64,000 nucleotides of DNA from a virus, in IMG/VR virus record IMGVR_UViG_3300020470_000460, positions 1-64,000 of that record. One strand, written 5' to 3'. A program made the position numbers and the translations under genes. The notes below the pieces were generated by a model, which did not search any database, was not told the origin of the DNA, and was given only the letters and a program-made list of their open reading frames with translations. Below, piece after piece: positions 9,578 to 16,423 of this stretch (within the stretch, counting starts at the first letter, position 1; each line of letters opens with the position of its first letter).

Positions 9578-9775
9578 TCATTCGTCTACTTTATGCAATA
9601 TGACAGACCCATCAGTCTCTTCTTCGTATTCTAACACAGTCCCTATATCCCATCCACATTCTCGCATAACATCATCAGGAATGTGTATATAATTTTCACC
9701 GAAGTCATCTTCTTCGATTCTGAGAGTAAACCGTTTCATATCATACTTAACTTGTATATCTGCTTTATGTAGCAT
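9578..9775 (-). CDS. Small hypothetical protein, AbrB/MazE-like fold suspected
   Basis: The 65-codon frame overlaps the end of the NlpC/P60-like gene by 11 nt. An internal Met at 9739 gives a 53-aa protein that may be the real product. From there the sequence reads as two short beta strands, then PDDVMRECGWDIGTVLEYEEE. That resembles the swapped-hairpin AbrB/SpoVT core (P-x-x-h-R-x-x-G-h-x-x-G-x-x-h). It is acidic overall, so DNA binding is uncertain. Confidence 0.55.
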   Translation of the reverse strand: MLHKADIQVKYDMKRFTLRIEEDDFGENYIHIPDDVMRECGWDIGTVLEYEEETDGSVILHKVDE

Positions 9776-10319
9776 TTTCTCTCACTATACCTACACAGCA
9801 TTTGCGATAGTGCTCATCTAGTCTCACAATACAACTGTCAGTTTGCCACAACTGATGAATCATCCATCCGTCCCCTAAGTAAACTCCACCGTGATTGGGT
9901 GCCCTTCCCGCCTTCTCGGAGTAGGCACCACCCAGTGCCTCGGTGTATATCTTAAACAATAGGAGATCATGTTTTTGTAATATAGACATATCCCAATCCT
10001 CTCCCCATTCTGGTCTGCTTATCCAGAGACCATTCTCCTCTGCCACTGCTTCATCCTTAAAGGATGTATACAGTCCTGAGAAGTCCTTCAGATCCCTTCC
10101 AAGGCGTGTCTGAGCATACTTCTGTATAATTCCATAACAACCTGGATATCTCCTACCAACCCAAGGGAGACCTATGAGGTCTTTGTATTCCTCTTCTAAT
10201 TTTTCTTGGGCGATCTCCAAGGGATTTTGATTAAACTCTGACACGAAAAAATATACTGGGAAAATTTTTATATGGAAAAAATATTTTGATATCGATCCTA
10301 TACTTTTGTAGGTTAACAA
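9765..10319 (-). CDS. NlpC/P60-like peptidase (phage tail or lysis hydrolase)
   Basis: The 184-aa frame has the NlpC/P60 layout: a Cys near the start of a helix (GCYGIIQKYA, C61), then NHGGVYLGDGWMIHQL with H143 and H155, matching the family's D-C-x-G-h and H-x-G-x-Y-h-G-x-G-x-h-H motifs. Family members cut peptidoglycan stem peptides, and phage lambda tail protein K is of this type. The first ~25 residues are hydrophobic and poorly conserved-looking. A GTG at 10244 (V26) would give a 159-aa protein of more typical form, so the start is uncertain. It could help entry or lysis. Confidence 0.7.
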   Translation of the reverse strand: MLTYKSIGSISKYFFHIKIFPVYFFVSEFNQNPLEIAQEKLEEEYKDLIGLPWVGRRYPGCYGIIQKYAQTRLGRDLKDFSGLYTSFKDEAVAEENGLWISRPEWGEDWDMSILQKHDLLLFKIYTEALGGAYSEKAGRAPNHGGVYLGDGWMIHQLWQTDSCIVRLDEHYRKCCVGIVRENAT

Positions 10320-10400
10320 TATCGAAAAACTTAATAACTGTCTTAAGTGTTATTAATTACTGCATATTTACATATGCTCATATACACATAGTGCCTATAC

Positions 10401-10505
10401 GGTTGTTGTTAATAATGCCTGGTGCGATTACATGCTATTTGTGTTAATTAGTCCCCACACAGTTGTTGTTAATTAGTGGGTATACGGTTTGTGTTAATTA
10501 GTGGG
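10401..10505. repeat. Gene-free region with four copies of a GTTGTTAATTAGTG-type motif
   Basis: Copies of (TTG)TGTTAATTAGTG begin near 10401, 10441, 10462 and 10488; the first is degenerate (GGTTGTTGTTAATAAT). Related copies occur at 11589-11605, upstream of the 120-aa gene, and at 13017-13030. The 233 nt from 10320 to 10552 holds no convincing gene. A GGGGGT/ACCCCC hairpin (10503-10521) follows the last copy but has no T-tract. The motif may be a regulator-binding site or leader element for early genes. Confidence 0.5.
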
Positions 10506-10552
10506 GGTAATATGCACCCCCTTATGTGTTAACAACTGTGTGTGCCTATGTG

Positions 10553-10723
10553 TTAAGAATCGCTGCTAAATTGCGTTGCGTCGAGTAATGCTAACTTCTC
10601 GCTTTTAAACGGTCCATTCTTATTACATCCATCGTAATTATACGCCCAAAAGTATTTCCTACGTGTTTCCCAGATCTTTACATCTACTGGGGGAATTGTC
10701 TGAATGGTTGTTACTTTGGTCAT
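10553..10723 (-). CDS. Hypothetical protein, 56 aa
   Basis: I chose the internal Met at 10723, because the longer frame back to 10816 has a low-complexity, gene-overlapping N-terminus. The product starts MTKVTTIQTIPPVD, has an aromatic core (RRKYFWAYNYDG) and ends acidic. No family recognised. It is one of a run of small early-type genes on the minus strand. Confidence 0.5.
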   Translation of the reverse strand: MTKVTTIQTIPPVDVKIWETRRKYFWAYNYDGCNKNGPFKSEKLALLDATQFSSDS

Positions 10724-10745
10724 GGCAATTAGGGGCAAGTTTGTG

Positions 10746-10916
10746 TTAGGCAGTAGGGGGCAAATCGTTGCGGGATTGTTTATACTTTTCCACATAGTCT
10801 GTGGAATTGTTATCACTTTCCCTGCGATACTTTGTCTTGGATTGTTTACGCTTTTCTCTCAAACTTTTCGCCCTATGTGATGAATAGGGGTCATTACGTT
10901 TGTATGTCCTTCCCAT
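10746..10916 (-). CDS. Small basic hypothetical protein, 56 aa
   Basis: Starting at the Met at 10916, the product begins MGRTYKRNDPYSSHR and is very rich in Lys, Arg, Ser and Tyr (KSLREKRKQSKTKYRRES). Small proteins opening MGR(T/S)Y(K/R)R occur in other marine phages. The charge suggests nucleic-acid binding, perhaps in host takeover; that is inference. Its coding sequence contains a TTTTCCACA-TGTGG inverted pair (10786-10808). Confidence 0.55.
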   Translation of the reverse strand: MGRTYKRNDPYSSHRAKSLREKRKQSKTKYRRESDNNSTDYVEKYKQSRNDLPPTA

Positions 10917-11168
10917 TGGTAATTTGCTTACAATGTAATAATAACCGAGATCGATTGCGTTGTCAAGGGTTATAACGAGATTGTGGCAATTCTTAGCAAT
11001 TGTTGACAAAAATCCGTCGATAGATTACGCTCTAAGACAACACTTTGTTACGCTATTTATGGGGGTTTAAATAACACTCTACTACATTTATTTAACCATT
11101 TAAAATATACACTACTTTTCCACAATCTCTCCGCAAAGTGTGGAAAACTGTTGAAAATCTGTGGATTC
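10786..11168. other. Cluster of DnaA-box-like nonamers
   Basis: TTTTCCACA occurs exactly at 10786-10794 and 11116-11124, and its complement TGTGGAAAA at 11139-11147. Two near matches lie at 10800-10808 (TGTGGAATT) and 11160-11168 (TGTGGATTC). As I recall, TTTTCCACA is the common cyanobacterial DnaA-box form. The stretch 10917-11212 carries no solid gene, only a doubtful 38-codon frame at 11054-11170. It could be a replication or host-DnaA binding region; chance in AT-rich DNA is possible. Confidence 0.4.
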
Positions 11169-11212
11169 ATTGTTATCAATTAGTAGTGATGATTAGGTCG
11201 TAATTGTTGTTA

Positions 11213-11575
11213 TTATCTTAGGTATAAGTATCCTCCTGCCCAATCACATTTAGTAAAGCAAGTTTGCGGATCAGTTAATAAATTGTATCGTGCAATATCT
11301 GCTGGTTTGTTCCAACTTGCTGGTTTATATACATGCCCTAATAGTTTATCTACGAAGCAATGTACAGAATTGTCAGTAATAACTTTCCAATACTTTCTTC
11401 CTAGTTTAATTTCAACATTGTAGGGCAAATCGTGTCCTGCTCGTTGATAAGAATTGAGGATGTAATCTTTGAGTTTGTTTACATTTTTCTCTATCACTTT
11501 TGCGTCATAAGCAAAATCTTTGCGAAAGTGATGTTCTTTAACAGCAGAGATCAAATCTTGTCTAGGTTGTGTCAT
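11213..11575 (-). CDS. Conserved-looking hypothetical protein, 120 aa
   Basis: The product begins MTQPRQDLISAVKEHH, is helical in its first half and ends with an aromatic, Cys-containing segment (CFTKCDWAGGYLYLR). It has the look of a folded small domain rather than a shadow frame. I do not recognise the family. The leader just upstream carries the GTTGTTGTTAATTAGTG motif (11589-11605). Confidence 0.65.
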   Translation of the reverse strand: MTQPRQDLISAVKEHHFRKDFAYDAKVIEKNVNKLKDYILNSYQRAGHDLPYNVEIKLGRKYWKVITDNSVHCFVDKLLGHVYKPASWNKPADIARYNLLTDPQTCFTKCDWAGGYLYLR

Positions 11576-11606
11576 TTAAGGAAAAACAGTTGTTGTTAAT
11601 TAGTGT

Positions 11607-11753
11607 TTAATCTGAAAGTATATTTAACTTGCGTGATCTTGGGGGATTGTACACACTTTGTGCAATTGGTTTGTTGTTAGTAACTGATTGGTAGATTTTG
11701 AGCAATGTATCAGAATTGAGGGAAATTGTGTTTGGATTTGTTTTAATTAGCAT
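11607..11753 (-). CDS. Hypothetical protein, 48 aa
   Basis: The Met at 11753 overlaps the 3' end of the preceding gene by 11 nt, as expected for coupled phage genes. The product starts MLIKTNPNTISLNSD and ends basic. No family recognised; the call rests on context only. Confidence 0.4.
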   Translation of the reverse strand: MLIKTNPNTISLNSDTLLKIYQSVTNNKPIAQSVYNPPRSRKLNILSD

Positions 11754-11988
11754 GGGTAAATGCGAAGTCGTTGAGTGATAATGAGTTGGCATGATTTACC
11801 TTATTAATGATACACGCATGATGAATATTGAATATTTCCTTATAACTAACTCCCTCCCAATCTGTCCACTCTGTTACATAATCTTCATGATCAAAATCAC
11901 CTGTATTATCAACATTTAAGGGGCATGATTTGAAATCATTGTTATCATCTATCCAGAAGATTCGACCAAAGAAATTAGATTTAAACAT
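11743..11988 (-). CDS. Hypothetical protein, 81 aa
   Basis: The 81-aa acidic product (MFKSNFFGRIFWIDD at the start) has an aromatic-acidic middle and fits the space between a TATAAT-like box at 12018-12023 and the next gene. No known domain is visible. Confidence 0.5.
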   Translation of the reverse strand: MFKSNFFGRIFWIDDNNDFKSCPLNVDNTGDFDHEDYVTEWTDWEGVSYKEIFNIHHACIINKVNHANSLSLNDFAFTHAN

Positions 11989-12017
11989 GTGAAAGATTGG
12001 GGGTTGTTGTTGTTACT

Positions 12018-12023
12018 ATTATA
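12018..12023 (-). promoter_or_regulatory. Possible -10 box (TATAAT)
   Basis: A perfect TATAAT on the minus strand lies in an intergenic gap about 30 nt before the start at 11988, followed by AGTAACAACAACAAC. No good -35 hexamer is visible at 16-18 nt, so an early host-type promoter is only possible. Confidence 0.35.
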
Positions 12024-12028
12024 GGGTA

Positions 12029-12364
12029 TTAATAGCGAGTTGGGATGTGATCGTAGGCACTAATATTAGTGTCACAAAGTCTATTGACAATCTCATCTTC
12101 TGCCTTGTATGATGATAGTTTCTCTCTAATTGTGACGTATTTGTTGTCAATTAGTGAGAAAATTGTATCCCATTCAGTGTTAGTTAATCTTGGATACTTG
12201 TTGTTATGTTTAATAACAACCTTTGCATCTAATTCACTATTAGTGGCATTAGGATTTGCAGTCTTTGTATACACTGGGCGAGGATTTAACTTAGGCATTG
12301 TGTTAGTTTCCTTAGAGTGATTAACGTAAAGTGGTTCTAAATCAGGAGTGATAATTACTTCCAT
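12029..12364 (-). CDS. Hypothetical protein, 111 aa
   Basis: I chose the start at 12364 because its ATG shares one base with the TAA stop of the upstream zinc-ribbon gene (TAATG), a coupling used repeatedly here. The product begins MEVIITPDLEPLYV, then a Pro/Asn/Thr-rich linker and a helical C-terminal half (YPRLTNTEWDTIFSLIDN). Function unknown. Confidence 0.55.
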   Translation of the reverse strand: MEVIITPDLEPLYVNHSKETNTMPKLNPRPVYTKTANPNATNSELDAKVVIKHNNKYPRLTNTEWDTIFSLIDNKYVTIREKLSSYKAEDEIVNRLCDTNISAYDHIPTRY

Positions 12365-12528
12365 TAAGTAACAACTCCCCATTCATACTTAGGTACTATT
12401 GAGTGACAAGATTGGCAACCAAGGGCATAGAACGAAAAATGGTAAACTGTATGCGTTGATTTACAATCAGGGCACACAATTTGTTTGCCATTCTTTCCTG
12501 CTCTAGTGTAACGATTAACTTTATTCAT
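12364..12528 (-). CDS. Small zinc-ribbon protein, 54 aa
   Basis: The 54-codon frame starting at 12528 encodes a basic N-terminus followed by two Cys pairs, CPDC near residues 19-22 and CQSC near residues 38-41. That is the C-x2-C...C-x2-C layout of a zinc ribbon. Its start overlaps the upstream gene's end by 8 nt and its stop overlaps the next ATG (TAATG). Such phage mini-proteins often bind nucleic acid or RNA polymerase, but the target here is unknown. Confidence 0.65.
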   Translation of the reverse strand: MNKVNRYTRAGKNGKQIVCPDCKSTHTVYHFSFYALGCQSCHSIVPKYEWGVVT

Positions 12529-12736
12529 TATCATCTACCTCACTAAATGCTACCTCATAACATAACCCTTCGGCAATGAAATAATCACACAATTGTTGAT
12601 ACTGAGTCAACTCATTGTGTAGGTCACAATCTATTAAGAACTGTGCCATCTCTACTTGTAAATCTTCGGGCAATTGTCCCGCATCATAAGCATCAAGTAG
12701 CAATGCTAATTTCTTTGGAAGTTTAGATTTAGTCAT
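12521..12736 (-). CDS. Conserved cyanophage hypothetical protein, 71 aa
   Basis: The product opens MTKSKLPKKLALLLDAYDA and continues GQLPEDLQVEMAQFLIDC. I recall this block in many cyanophage small proteins of unknown function. It is helical and acidic towards the C-terminus. It overlaps both neighbours by 8 nt and belongs to the chain of tiny genes in 12.0-13.1 kb. Confidence 0.7.
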   Translation of the reverse strand: MTKSKLPKKLALLLDAYDAGQLPEDLQVEMAQFLIDCDLHNELTQYQQLCDYFIAEGLCYEVAFSEVDDNE

Positions 12737-12956
12737 GAAATCCTGGAATGAATGTTTCTAGTTTATTGGTAGTAATATCATGACTATTGTTCTCAACTAG
12801 ATCCCAAATTGCGATATAATCTGTTAACCAGTTGCGTTGAACTTCTGTTAATTCATTATAACTGGTAACAAGCAAATCATCCGCACTAAGGTATTCTAAT
12901 TCGTTGGATTTACACCAGTTGTAGAGTAAATCAGTGAGTGATTCTAGCATGGTCAT
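12729..12956 (-). CDS. Hypothetical protein, 75 aa
   Basis: The longest frame begins at 12989, but its first codons are the stem and T-tract of an intrinsic terminator. The Met at 12956 (MTMLESLTDLLYNW) is therefore the likely start. The product is helical and acidic, with a Trp-rich middle (WLTDYIAIWDLVENN). No family recognised. Confidence 0.6.
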   Translation of the reverse strand: MTMLESLTDLLYNWCKSNELEYLSADDLLVTSYNELTEVQRNWLTDYIAIWDLVENNSHDITTNKLETFIPGFHD

Positions 12957-12959
12957 AAT

Positions 12960-12987
12960 GTAAAGAAAAAGGGGCAATAAATGCCCC
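12960..12987 (-). terminator. Intrinsic terminator
   Basis: On the minus strand a six-pair stem (GGGGCA/TGCCCC, 12982-12987 with 12971-12976) with a 5-nt loop is followed by TTTTTCTTT. It sits between the 34-codon frame at 12999-13103 and the 75-aa gene. Confidence 0.75.
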
Positions 12988-12998
12988 ATAAGTGTGAA

Positions 12999-13103
12999 CT
13001 AGCGTTGTGCTAGGTAGTTGTCAATTAGTGCGATCAATTCGTTTCCAGTTTGTGCACGTGAGAGTGATTCAACAAGAAAATTAAATGATACTGACTGAGA
13101 CAT
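12999..13103 (-). CDS. Hypothetical mini-protein, 34 aa
   Basis: An ATG at 13103 opens a 34-codon frame (MSQSVSFNFLVESLSRAQ at the start, then TGNELIALIDNYLAQR) whose stop lies just before the intrinsic terminator. A full, helix-like sequence ending right at a terminator argues for a real gene, but the short length leaves doubt. Confidence 0.45.
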   Translation of the reverse strand: MSQSVSFNFLVESLSRAQTGNELIALIDNYLAQR

Positions 13104-13162
13104 GATTAGAAGAGAGTAAACAACATTTAGTTTAGAGTCATTTCGGACTATTTAACATTTAG

Positions 13163-13531
13163 TTAGACTGCTTCCATTCCTGAGAAGAATGGGACGGTAC
13201 CAACCTTAGAAGAATTGTAGTACCAAGTGAAGTCCTTTTGAAATACTCCCCCATCACATGTCACCTCACTAAGTAAAGCATTTAGACGAGATTTGGTAGT
13301 CACTGACTGCCATCCTCCATCTAGTATCTGCACAAATGTGTCACCTACTCTTGCAATTAGGTTGCCATGTAGGTAAACATTGGCAGTGCGGTCATTCCAA
13401 GTCACTTGAGTATTTGCCTTAGAAAAGTTTGATCTGTTTCTGATGGCAGAATTCATTTGTGCTTCGATTTTACGCATGTTTGAAGTGTTGTAAGGGTTGA
13501 AAATCGGTGGTTTTGCCTCCGATACACTCAT
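13163..13531 (-). CDS. Conserved marine-phage hypothetical protein, 122 aa
   Basis: The start at 13531 (MSVSEAKPPIFNPYN) is preferred over the frame-extending Met at 13591, which would run into the helicase gene. The core shows MRKIEAQMNSAIRNRSNF, then VYLHGNLIARVGD and GGWQSVTTKSRLNALL. I recall this pattern in a widespread marine-phage family of unknown function. It looks like a compact beta-rich domain. The gene lies directly downstream of the DEAH helicase. Confidence 0.7.
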   Translation of the reverse strand: MSVSEAKPPIFNPYNTSNMRKIEAQMNSAIRNRSNFSKANTQVTWNDRTANVYLHGNLIARVGDTFVQILDGGWQSVTTKSRLNALLSEVTCDGGVFQKDFTWYYNSSKVGTVPFFSGMEAV

Positions 13532-13584
13532 TATAGGGCATATTGCGGAGAGTGTGCGGAAAAGTGGACACTTTGCGTACTGTC

Positions 13585-14817
13585 CTAGCAATATGCGGTT
13601 GTGTGGTGTCCTTCTGTAAAAATATCATTTACGACTCTTTGAATACGGTTAACAGTCTTCGTGCCGTAATTCTTGTGAGTAGGAATAACACAATTGCCAG
13701 AGGATTTGCGATACAAACTAAGAACCCCAGCAGGAATAGTGCCTTGATTAATACTTTCGGCATCTTCTTTGTGTAACCTAATAACTCTACCGATAGTCTG
13801 TGCCATCTCCACGATGTTAAGATTTCGCAGCAATAACGTATGAGATAGTCCACTAACGTTGATACCTTCTGATAAAATACTATAATGAAAGATAACAAAT
13901 TTCCTCTCTGTTTGATATCCCCACTCTTTGAGAGTGTTAAAGAACGTCGTGCGATTGACTTTAGTTTTGTTAACATAAGCACCAAACTTAGAGGTAATAT
14001 GTAATACATCAAACCCCTGATCTTCAAGAGATTTGAGTAATGTTGTGTGCCCTAGCATGTTATTAAGTATGCGTGAAGATGGGACACTAACTAACACTTT
14101 AGCACCATCATAGTTGTTAATACTTTTGATGAAAGATTCAACAGTTAATGAATGATGCACATAAGCATTTTCTTTTGTAAAATGTGTATCAACTGGGAAT
14201 GATTGCACGTTAGGTGGTATAATTGATCCACATTTAATAAGATCACGTGCATCAACATCAATTAAGATTCTACCCCAAATTGATACATTATTCATGCCTC
14301 TATCATGCTTATATGATATTTTAGGTGTAGCAGTAAAGTAATAACAACGTGATGCAATTTGACTACATGCACTAACACTTTTAAAGAAAGTCCTTGCAGT
14401 GCCGTTGTGTGCTTCATCAAAATATATTGTATCAATTGTTATATTACTGTCTACAACTCTTGATAGAGAATGATAAGTTGTGAAGAGTAATTTATCACCT
14501 GGAGTGTTATCAATCCAGTGCTTAATCTCTTCTGGTTTGGTAGAACTAAGGTGCTTAGTCCTTCCACTATGTGCATGAAATACATTTAGATTAGGTGATA
14601 TTTTGTCACCTAATTGATGTATAAAATCATCACATAATTGTTGTGCTAATAGTATACGAGGTGCTACAATTACTGTGACATTGTTATCAAGATTGTCAAT
14701 GCAATCTTTGATCATAATCATAGTTTTGCCACCACCAGTAGGTACTATTATTTGCCCAACATTCTCAGACTGCATAACATTTAATGCAGCAGATTGATGA
14801 GGTCTTAAAGTAATCAA
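13585..14817 (-). CDS. Superfamily 2 DEAH-box helicase
   Basis: The 410-aa protein has SF2 helicase motifs in order: an HQ pair near residue 7 (Q-motif-like), Walker A PTGGGKT at 26-32, DEAH at 134-137, TAT at 162-164, and QTIGRVIR (motif VI) in the C-terminal half. It is shorter than T4 UvsW (~500 aa) but similar in plan. Likely roles are ATP-driven unwinding, branch migration or replication restart, or use in host takeover. It is followed by small genes of unknown function and preceded by an intrinsic terminator, so it probably has its own promoter upstream of 14817. Confidence 0.88.
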   Translation of the reverse strand: MITLRPHQSAALNVMQSENVGQIIVPTGGGKTMIMIKDCIDNLDNNVTVIVAPRILLAQQLCDDFIHQLGDKISPNLNVFHAHSGRTKHLSSTKPEEIKHWIDNTPGDKLLFTTYHSLSRVVDSNITIDTIYFDEAHNGTARTFFKSVSACSQIASRCYYFTATPKISYKHDRGMNNVSIWGRILIDVDARDLIKCGSIIPPNVQSFPVDTHFTKENAYVHHSLTVESFIKSINNYDGAKVLVSVPSSRILNNMLGHTTLLKSLEDQGFDVLHITSKFGAYVNKTKVNRTTFFNTLKEWGYQTERKFVIFHYSILSEGINVSGLSHTLLLRNLNIVEMAQTIGRVIRLHKEDAESINQGTIPAGVLSLYRKSSGNCVIPTHKNYGTKTVNRIQRVVNDIFTEGHHTTAYC

Positions 14818-14856
14818 AGGCAGTAATTTGTAACTACTCTATTAATATACATGAAA

Positions 14857-14878
14857 AAAGCACCCTTTGGGGTGCTTT
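14857..14878 (-). terminator. Intrinsic terminator
   Basis: A nine-pair stem (AAAGCACCC 14857-14865 with GGGTGCTTT 14870-14878) with a TTTG loop lies just downstream of the gene at 14898-15224. On the minus strand it runs into TTTTTT, so it would terminate that gene before the helicase. Confidence 0.8.
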
Positions 14879-14897
14879 GTGGACAGTTTGTAGAGTG

Positions 14898-15224
14898 TCA
14901 CTCAGAGACAAATGCTCGATTGTAAGATGAAACAACGTAGTCATAACCTTGCTTTACGAGTGGTTTTGTTTGCTCGTAAACCCACTTTATGTCCTTAATT
15001 AACTCTTTGATCTCGTAATTGTGGATCTCAAGTCTAATATTGAAGTCCTTTTGATAGTCTTCAAATTTGAGGAGTGGGGTTGGTCTCACTGGTGTTTCAA
15101 CTGTCATTTGCTTTACCTCTTTGATGGTTGGTACTGTCTTGACTGCTTTAGGGGCAGTTGCCTTGCGTGTCCTTCTCTTACGTGGTGTTGTAGAGGTTGA
15201 CTTGCGAGGTGTTGCAGTTGGCAT
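14898..15224 (-). CDS. Basic hypothetical protein, 108 aa
   Basis: The Met at 15224 (MPTATPRKSTSTTPRK) is the likely start. The first 35 residues are a Lys/Arg/Pro/Thr-rich tail like histone H1 or HU tails. Residues ~55-108 form a helical segment (IRLEIHNYEIKELIKDIKW). The tail suggests DNA or RNA binding. A terminator follows directly, so the gene may be a single transcription unit. Function unknown. Confidence 0.6.
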   Translation of the reverse strand: MPTATPRKSTSTTPRKRRTRKATAPKAVKTVPTIKEVKQMTVETPVRPTPLLKFEDYQKDFNIRLEIHNYEIKELIKDIKWVYEQTKPLVKQGYDYVVSSYNRAFVSE

Positions 15225-15387
15225 AAATGACCAGTTGTAAGGGGTGAGCGAAACGAAACCCAATAACCGTCAGATGAGCAATTAAGTCAGTTACTGCGGG
15301 TGGGATCGTTTCGCATGTTCATTATAACTTGACAAGTGGTCATTTTTGACTAAATCGTTACAATATGCAACAAAAAAGTCCAGTTTG

Positions 15388-15786
15388 TCAACTGTCTACT
15401 AATTCATATTGTTTATTGAAGATCTGTTTTGTTACATCTTCATTTATATAATTCTCTATGTATTCTTTACAACTAGCAACAGTAGGGAATGCTGCTATTC
15501 TTTCATAAGTCCATAAAGTATTGCCATTAAATATCATCGGGTTGAGCACTTTATCTGTTGCAGATATAAACCTTTTCATGCCTTCTGCATTGCCTAATTG
15601 ACATGCAATACGTGCATTAACCCTGTATTCATCATCAGTTTCACCACTATAATAAGTATTCTCAACTATAGTAAATGATGGTAATTGTTTACCATTAACA
15701 TTAACACTATCGTCAGTGTGATAGATGTCCTCATAGTATTTGAGTTCATCATTATCTCTTTGACTATTTGTTATTTGTAATGCCAT
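15388..15786 (-). CDS. Hypothetical protein, 132 aa
   Basis: The acidic product (MALQITNSQRDNDELKYYED at the start) has a central helix-rich region (VNARIACQLGNAEGMKRFI) and no motif I recognise. Its start overlaps the preceding gene's end by 23 nt. It is one of the early-type small genes between 15.4 and 17 kb. Confidence 0.6.
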   Translation of the reverse strand: MALQITNSQRDNDELKYYEDIYHTDDSVNVNGKQLPSFTIVENTYYSGETDDEYRVNARIACQLGNAEGMKRFISATDKVLNPMIFNGNTLWTYERIAAFPTVASCKEYIENYINEDVTKQIFNKQYELVDS

Positions 15787-15961
15787 TTTCGAGATCAGAT
15801 AATAGGTCAGTTACGTGTATTAAATTATCAATATTATGCAGCATATCTGCAATATGTTTTGATACATAGGATGCTTCAGTTCTTGCACTAAATGATAACG
15901 CATTGCGTAAATCTTGTTGTGCTTCTATTAAACTTTCTTCAACTTGTTTGCTTAAAGTCAT
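15764..15961 (-). CDS. Helical hypothetical protein, 65 aa
   Basis: The sequence is almost entirely helical (SKQVEESLIEAQQDLRNAL, then HIADMLHNIDNLIHVTDLL) with heptad-like leucines. It overlaps the next gene by 23 nt. No family recognised. Confidence 0.55.
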   Translation of the reverse strand: MTLSKQVEESLIEAQQDLRNALSFSARTEASYVSKHIADMLHNIDNLIHVTDLLSDLENGITNNK

Positions 15962-15963
15962 AA

Positions 15964-16131
15964 TTAATAACCATTAATATAGGATGCTAAACTATCAATC
16001 ATATCATTATATGTAGCATACTTATGTACATAAAAATGAGGGATATTATCACTAGGTAGATAATAATATCCCTTTGGATTGATTGATCTATTGATGAATA
16101 GATTCATGTTGTGAGTGTTACTTACTGACAT
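15964..16131 (-). CDS. Hypothetical protein, 55 aa
   Basis: An ATG at 16131 opens a 55-codon frame, tyrosine-rich (GYYYLPSDNIPHFYV), that ends 2 nt before the next gene and overlaps the upstream frame by 10 nt. The snug fit supports it; function unknown. Confidence 0.55.
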   Translation of the reverse strand: MSVSNTHNMNLFINRSINPKGYYYLPSDNIPHFYVHKYATYNDMIDSLASYINGY

Positions 16132-16268
16132 AAATCCTCAAATCGTTGATAAACAATGGATTCAATTTCACTGTCTGTATACATTGCAATGTTACCAGTT
16201 TGTGTTATTTCATCCATGAATTCATCATAGATTGTTTCAAGAATTGATTCATGATGTAGAGTTGACAT
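16122..16268 (-). CDS. Acidic hypothetical protein, 48 aa
   Basis: The 48-aa product starts MSTLHHESILETIYDEFMD, an opening I recall from small cyanophage proteins. Its ATG shares a base with the TAA of the gene upstream (TAATG), indicating coupled translation. It is acidic and helical; function unknown. Confidence 0.65.
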   Translation of the reverse strand: MSTLHHESILETIYDEFMDEITQTGNIAMYTDSEIESIVYQRFEDLCQ

Positions 16269-16420
16269 TAGTAACTAGATCTCCATAATTGTTGAATAGT
16301 GTCAATAATTTGTGGATCTTTAATGTCACTTAGGATAGAATCCCATTGATCTTCAGTGAAGAAATCCCACATCTTATTTAACTCATTGTGAGTGTAATCT
16401 TTGCCGTTGATTGTAAACAT
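16268..16420 (-). CDS. Hypothetical protein, 50 aa
   Basis: The 50-aa product begins MFTINGKDYTHNELNKMWD and is tryptophan-rich and acidic. It ends in a TAATG overlap with the next gene and starts 3 nt after the end of the one before. Unknown function; the tight packing argues for a real gene. Confidence 0.6.
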   Translation of the reverse strand: MFTINGKDYTHNELNKMWDFFTEDQWDSILSDIKDPQIIDTIQQLWRSSY

Positions 16421-16423
16421 TGA

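Noticed and set aside
10503-10521. GGGGGT/ACCCCC hairpin in the repeat region
   Set aside because: No T-tract follows on either strand, so it is not called as an intrinsic terminator.
11054-11170. 38-codon frame starting MNPQIFNSFPHFAERLW
   Set aside because: Overlaps the DnaA-box-like region, lacks helices or coupling and has no supporting context; possible but not enough for a call.
12729-12989. 86-codon version of the 75-aa gene starting MGHLLPLFLY
   Set aside because: Its N-terminus is the terminator stem and T-tract; the start at 12956 is preferred.
13629-14027. 132-codon frame within the DEAH helicase
   Set aside because: Same strand, other frame; hydrophobic low-information sequence, helicase motifs read in the main frame.
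15321-15334. TATAAT (minus) and TTGACA (plus) hexamers upstream of the basic 108-aa gene
   Set aside because: They are on opposite strands, and no partner hexamer at proper spacing was found for either.
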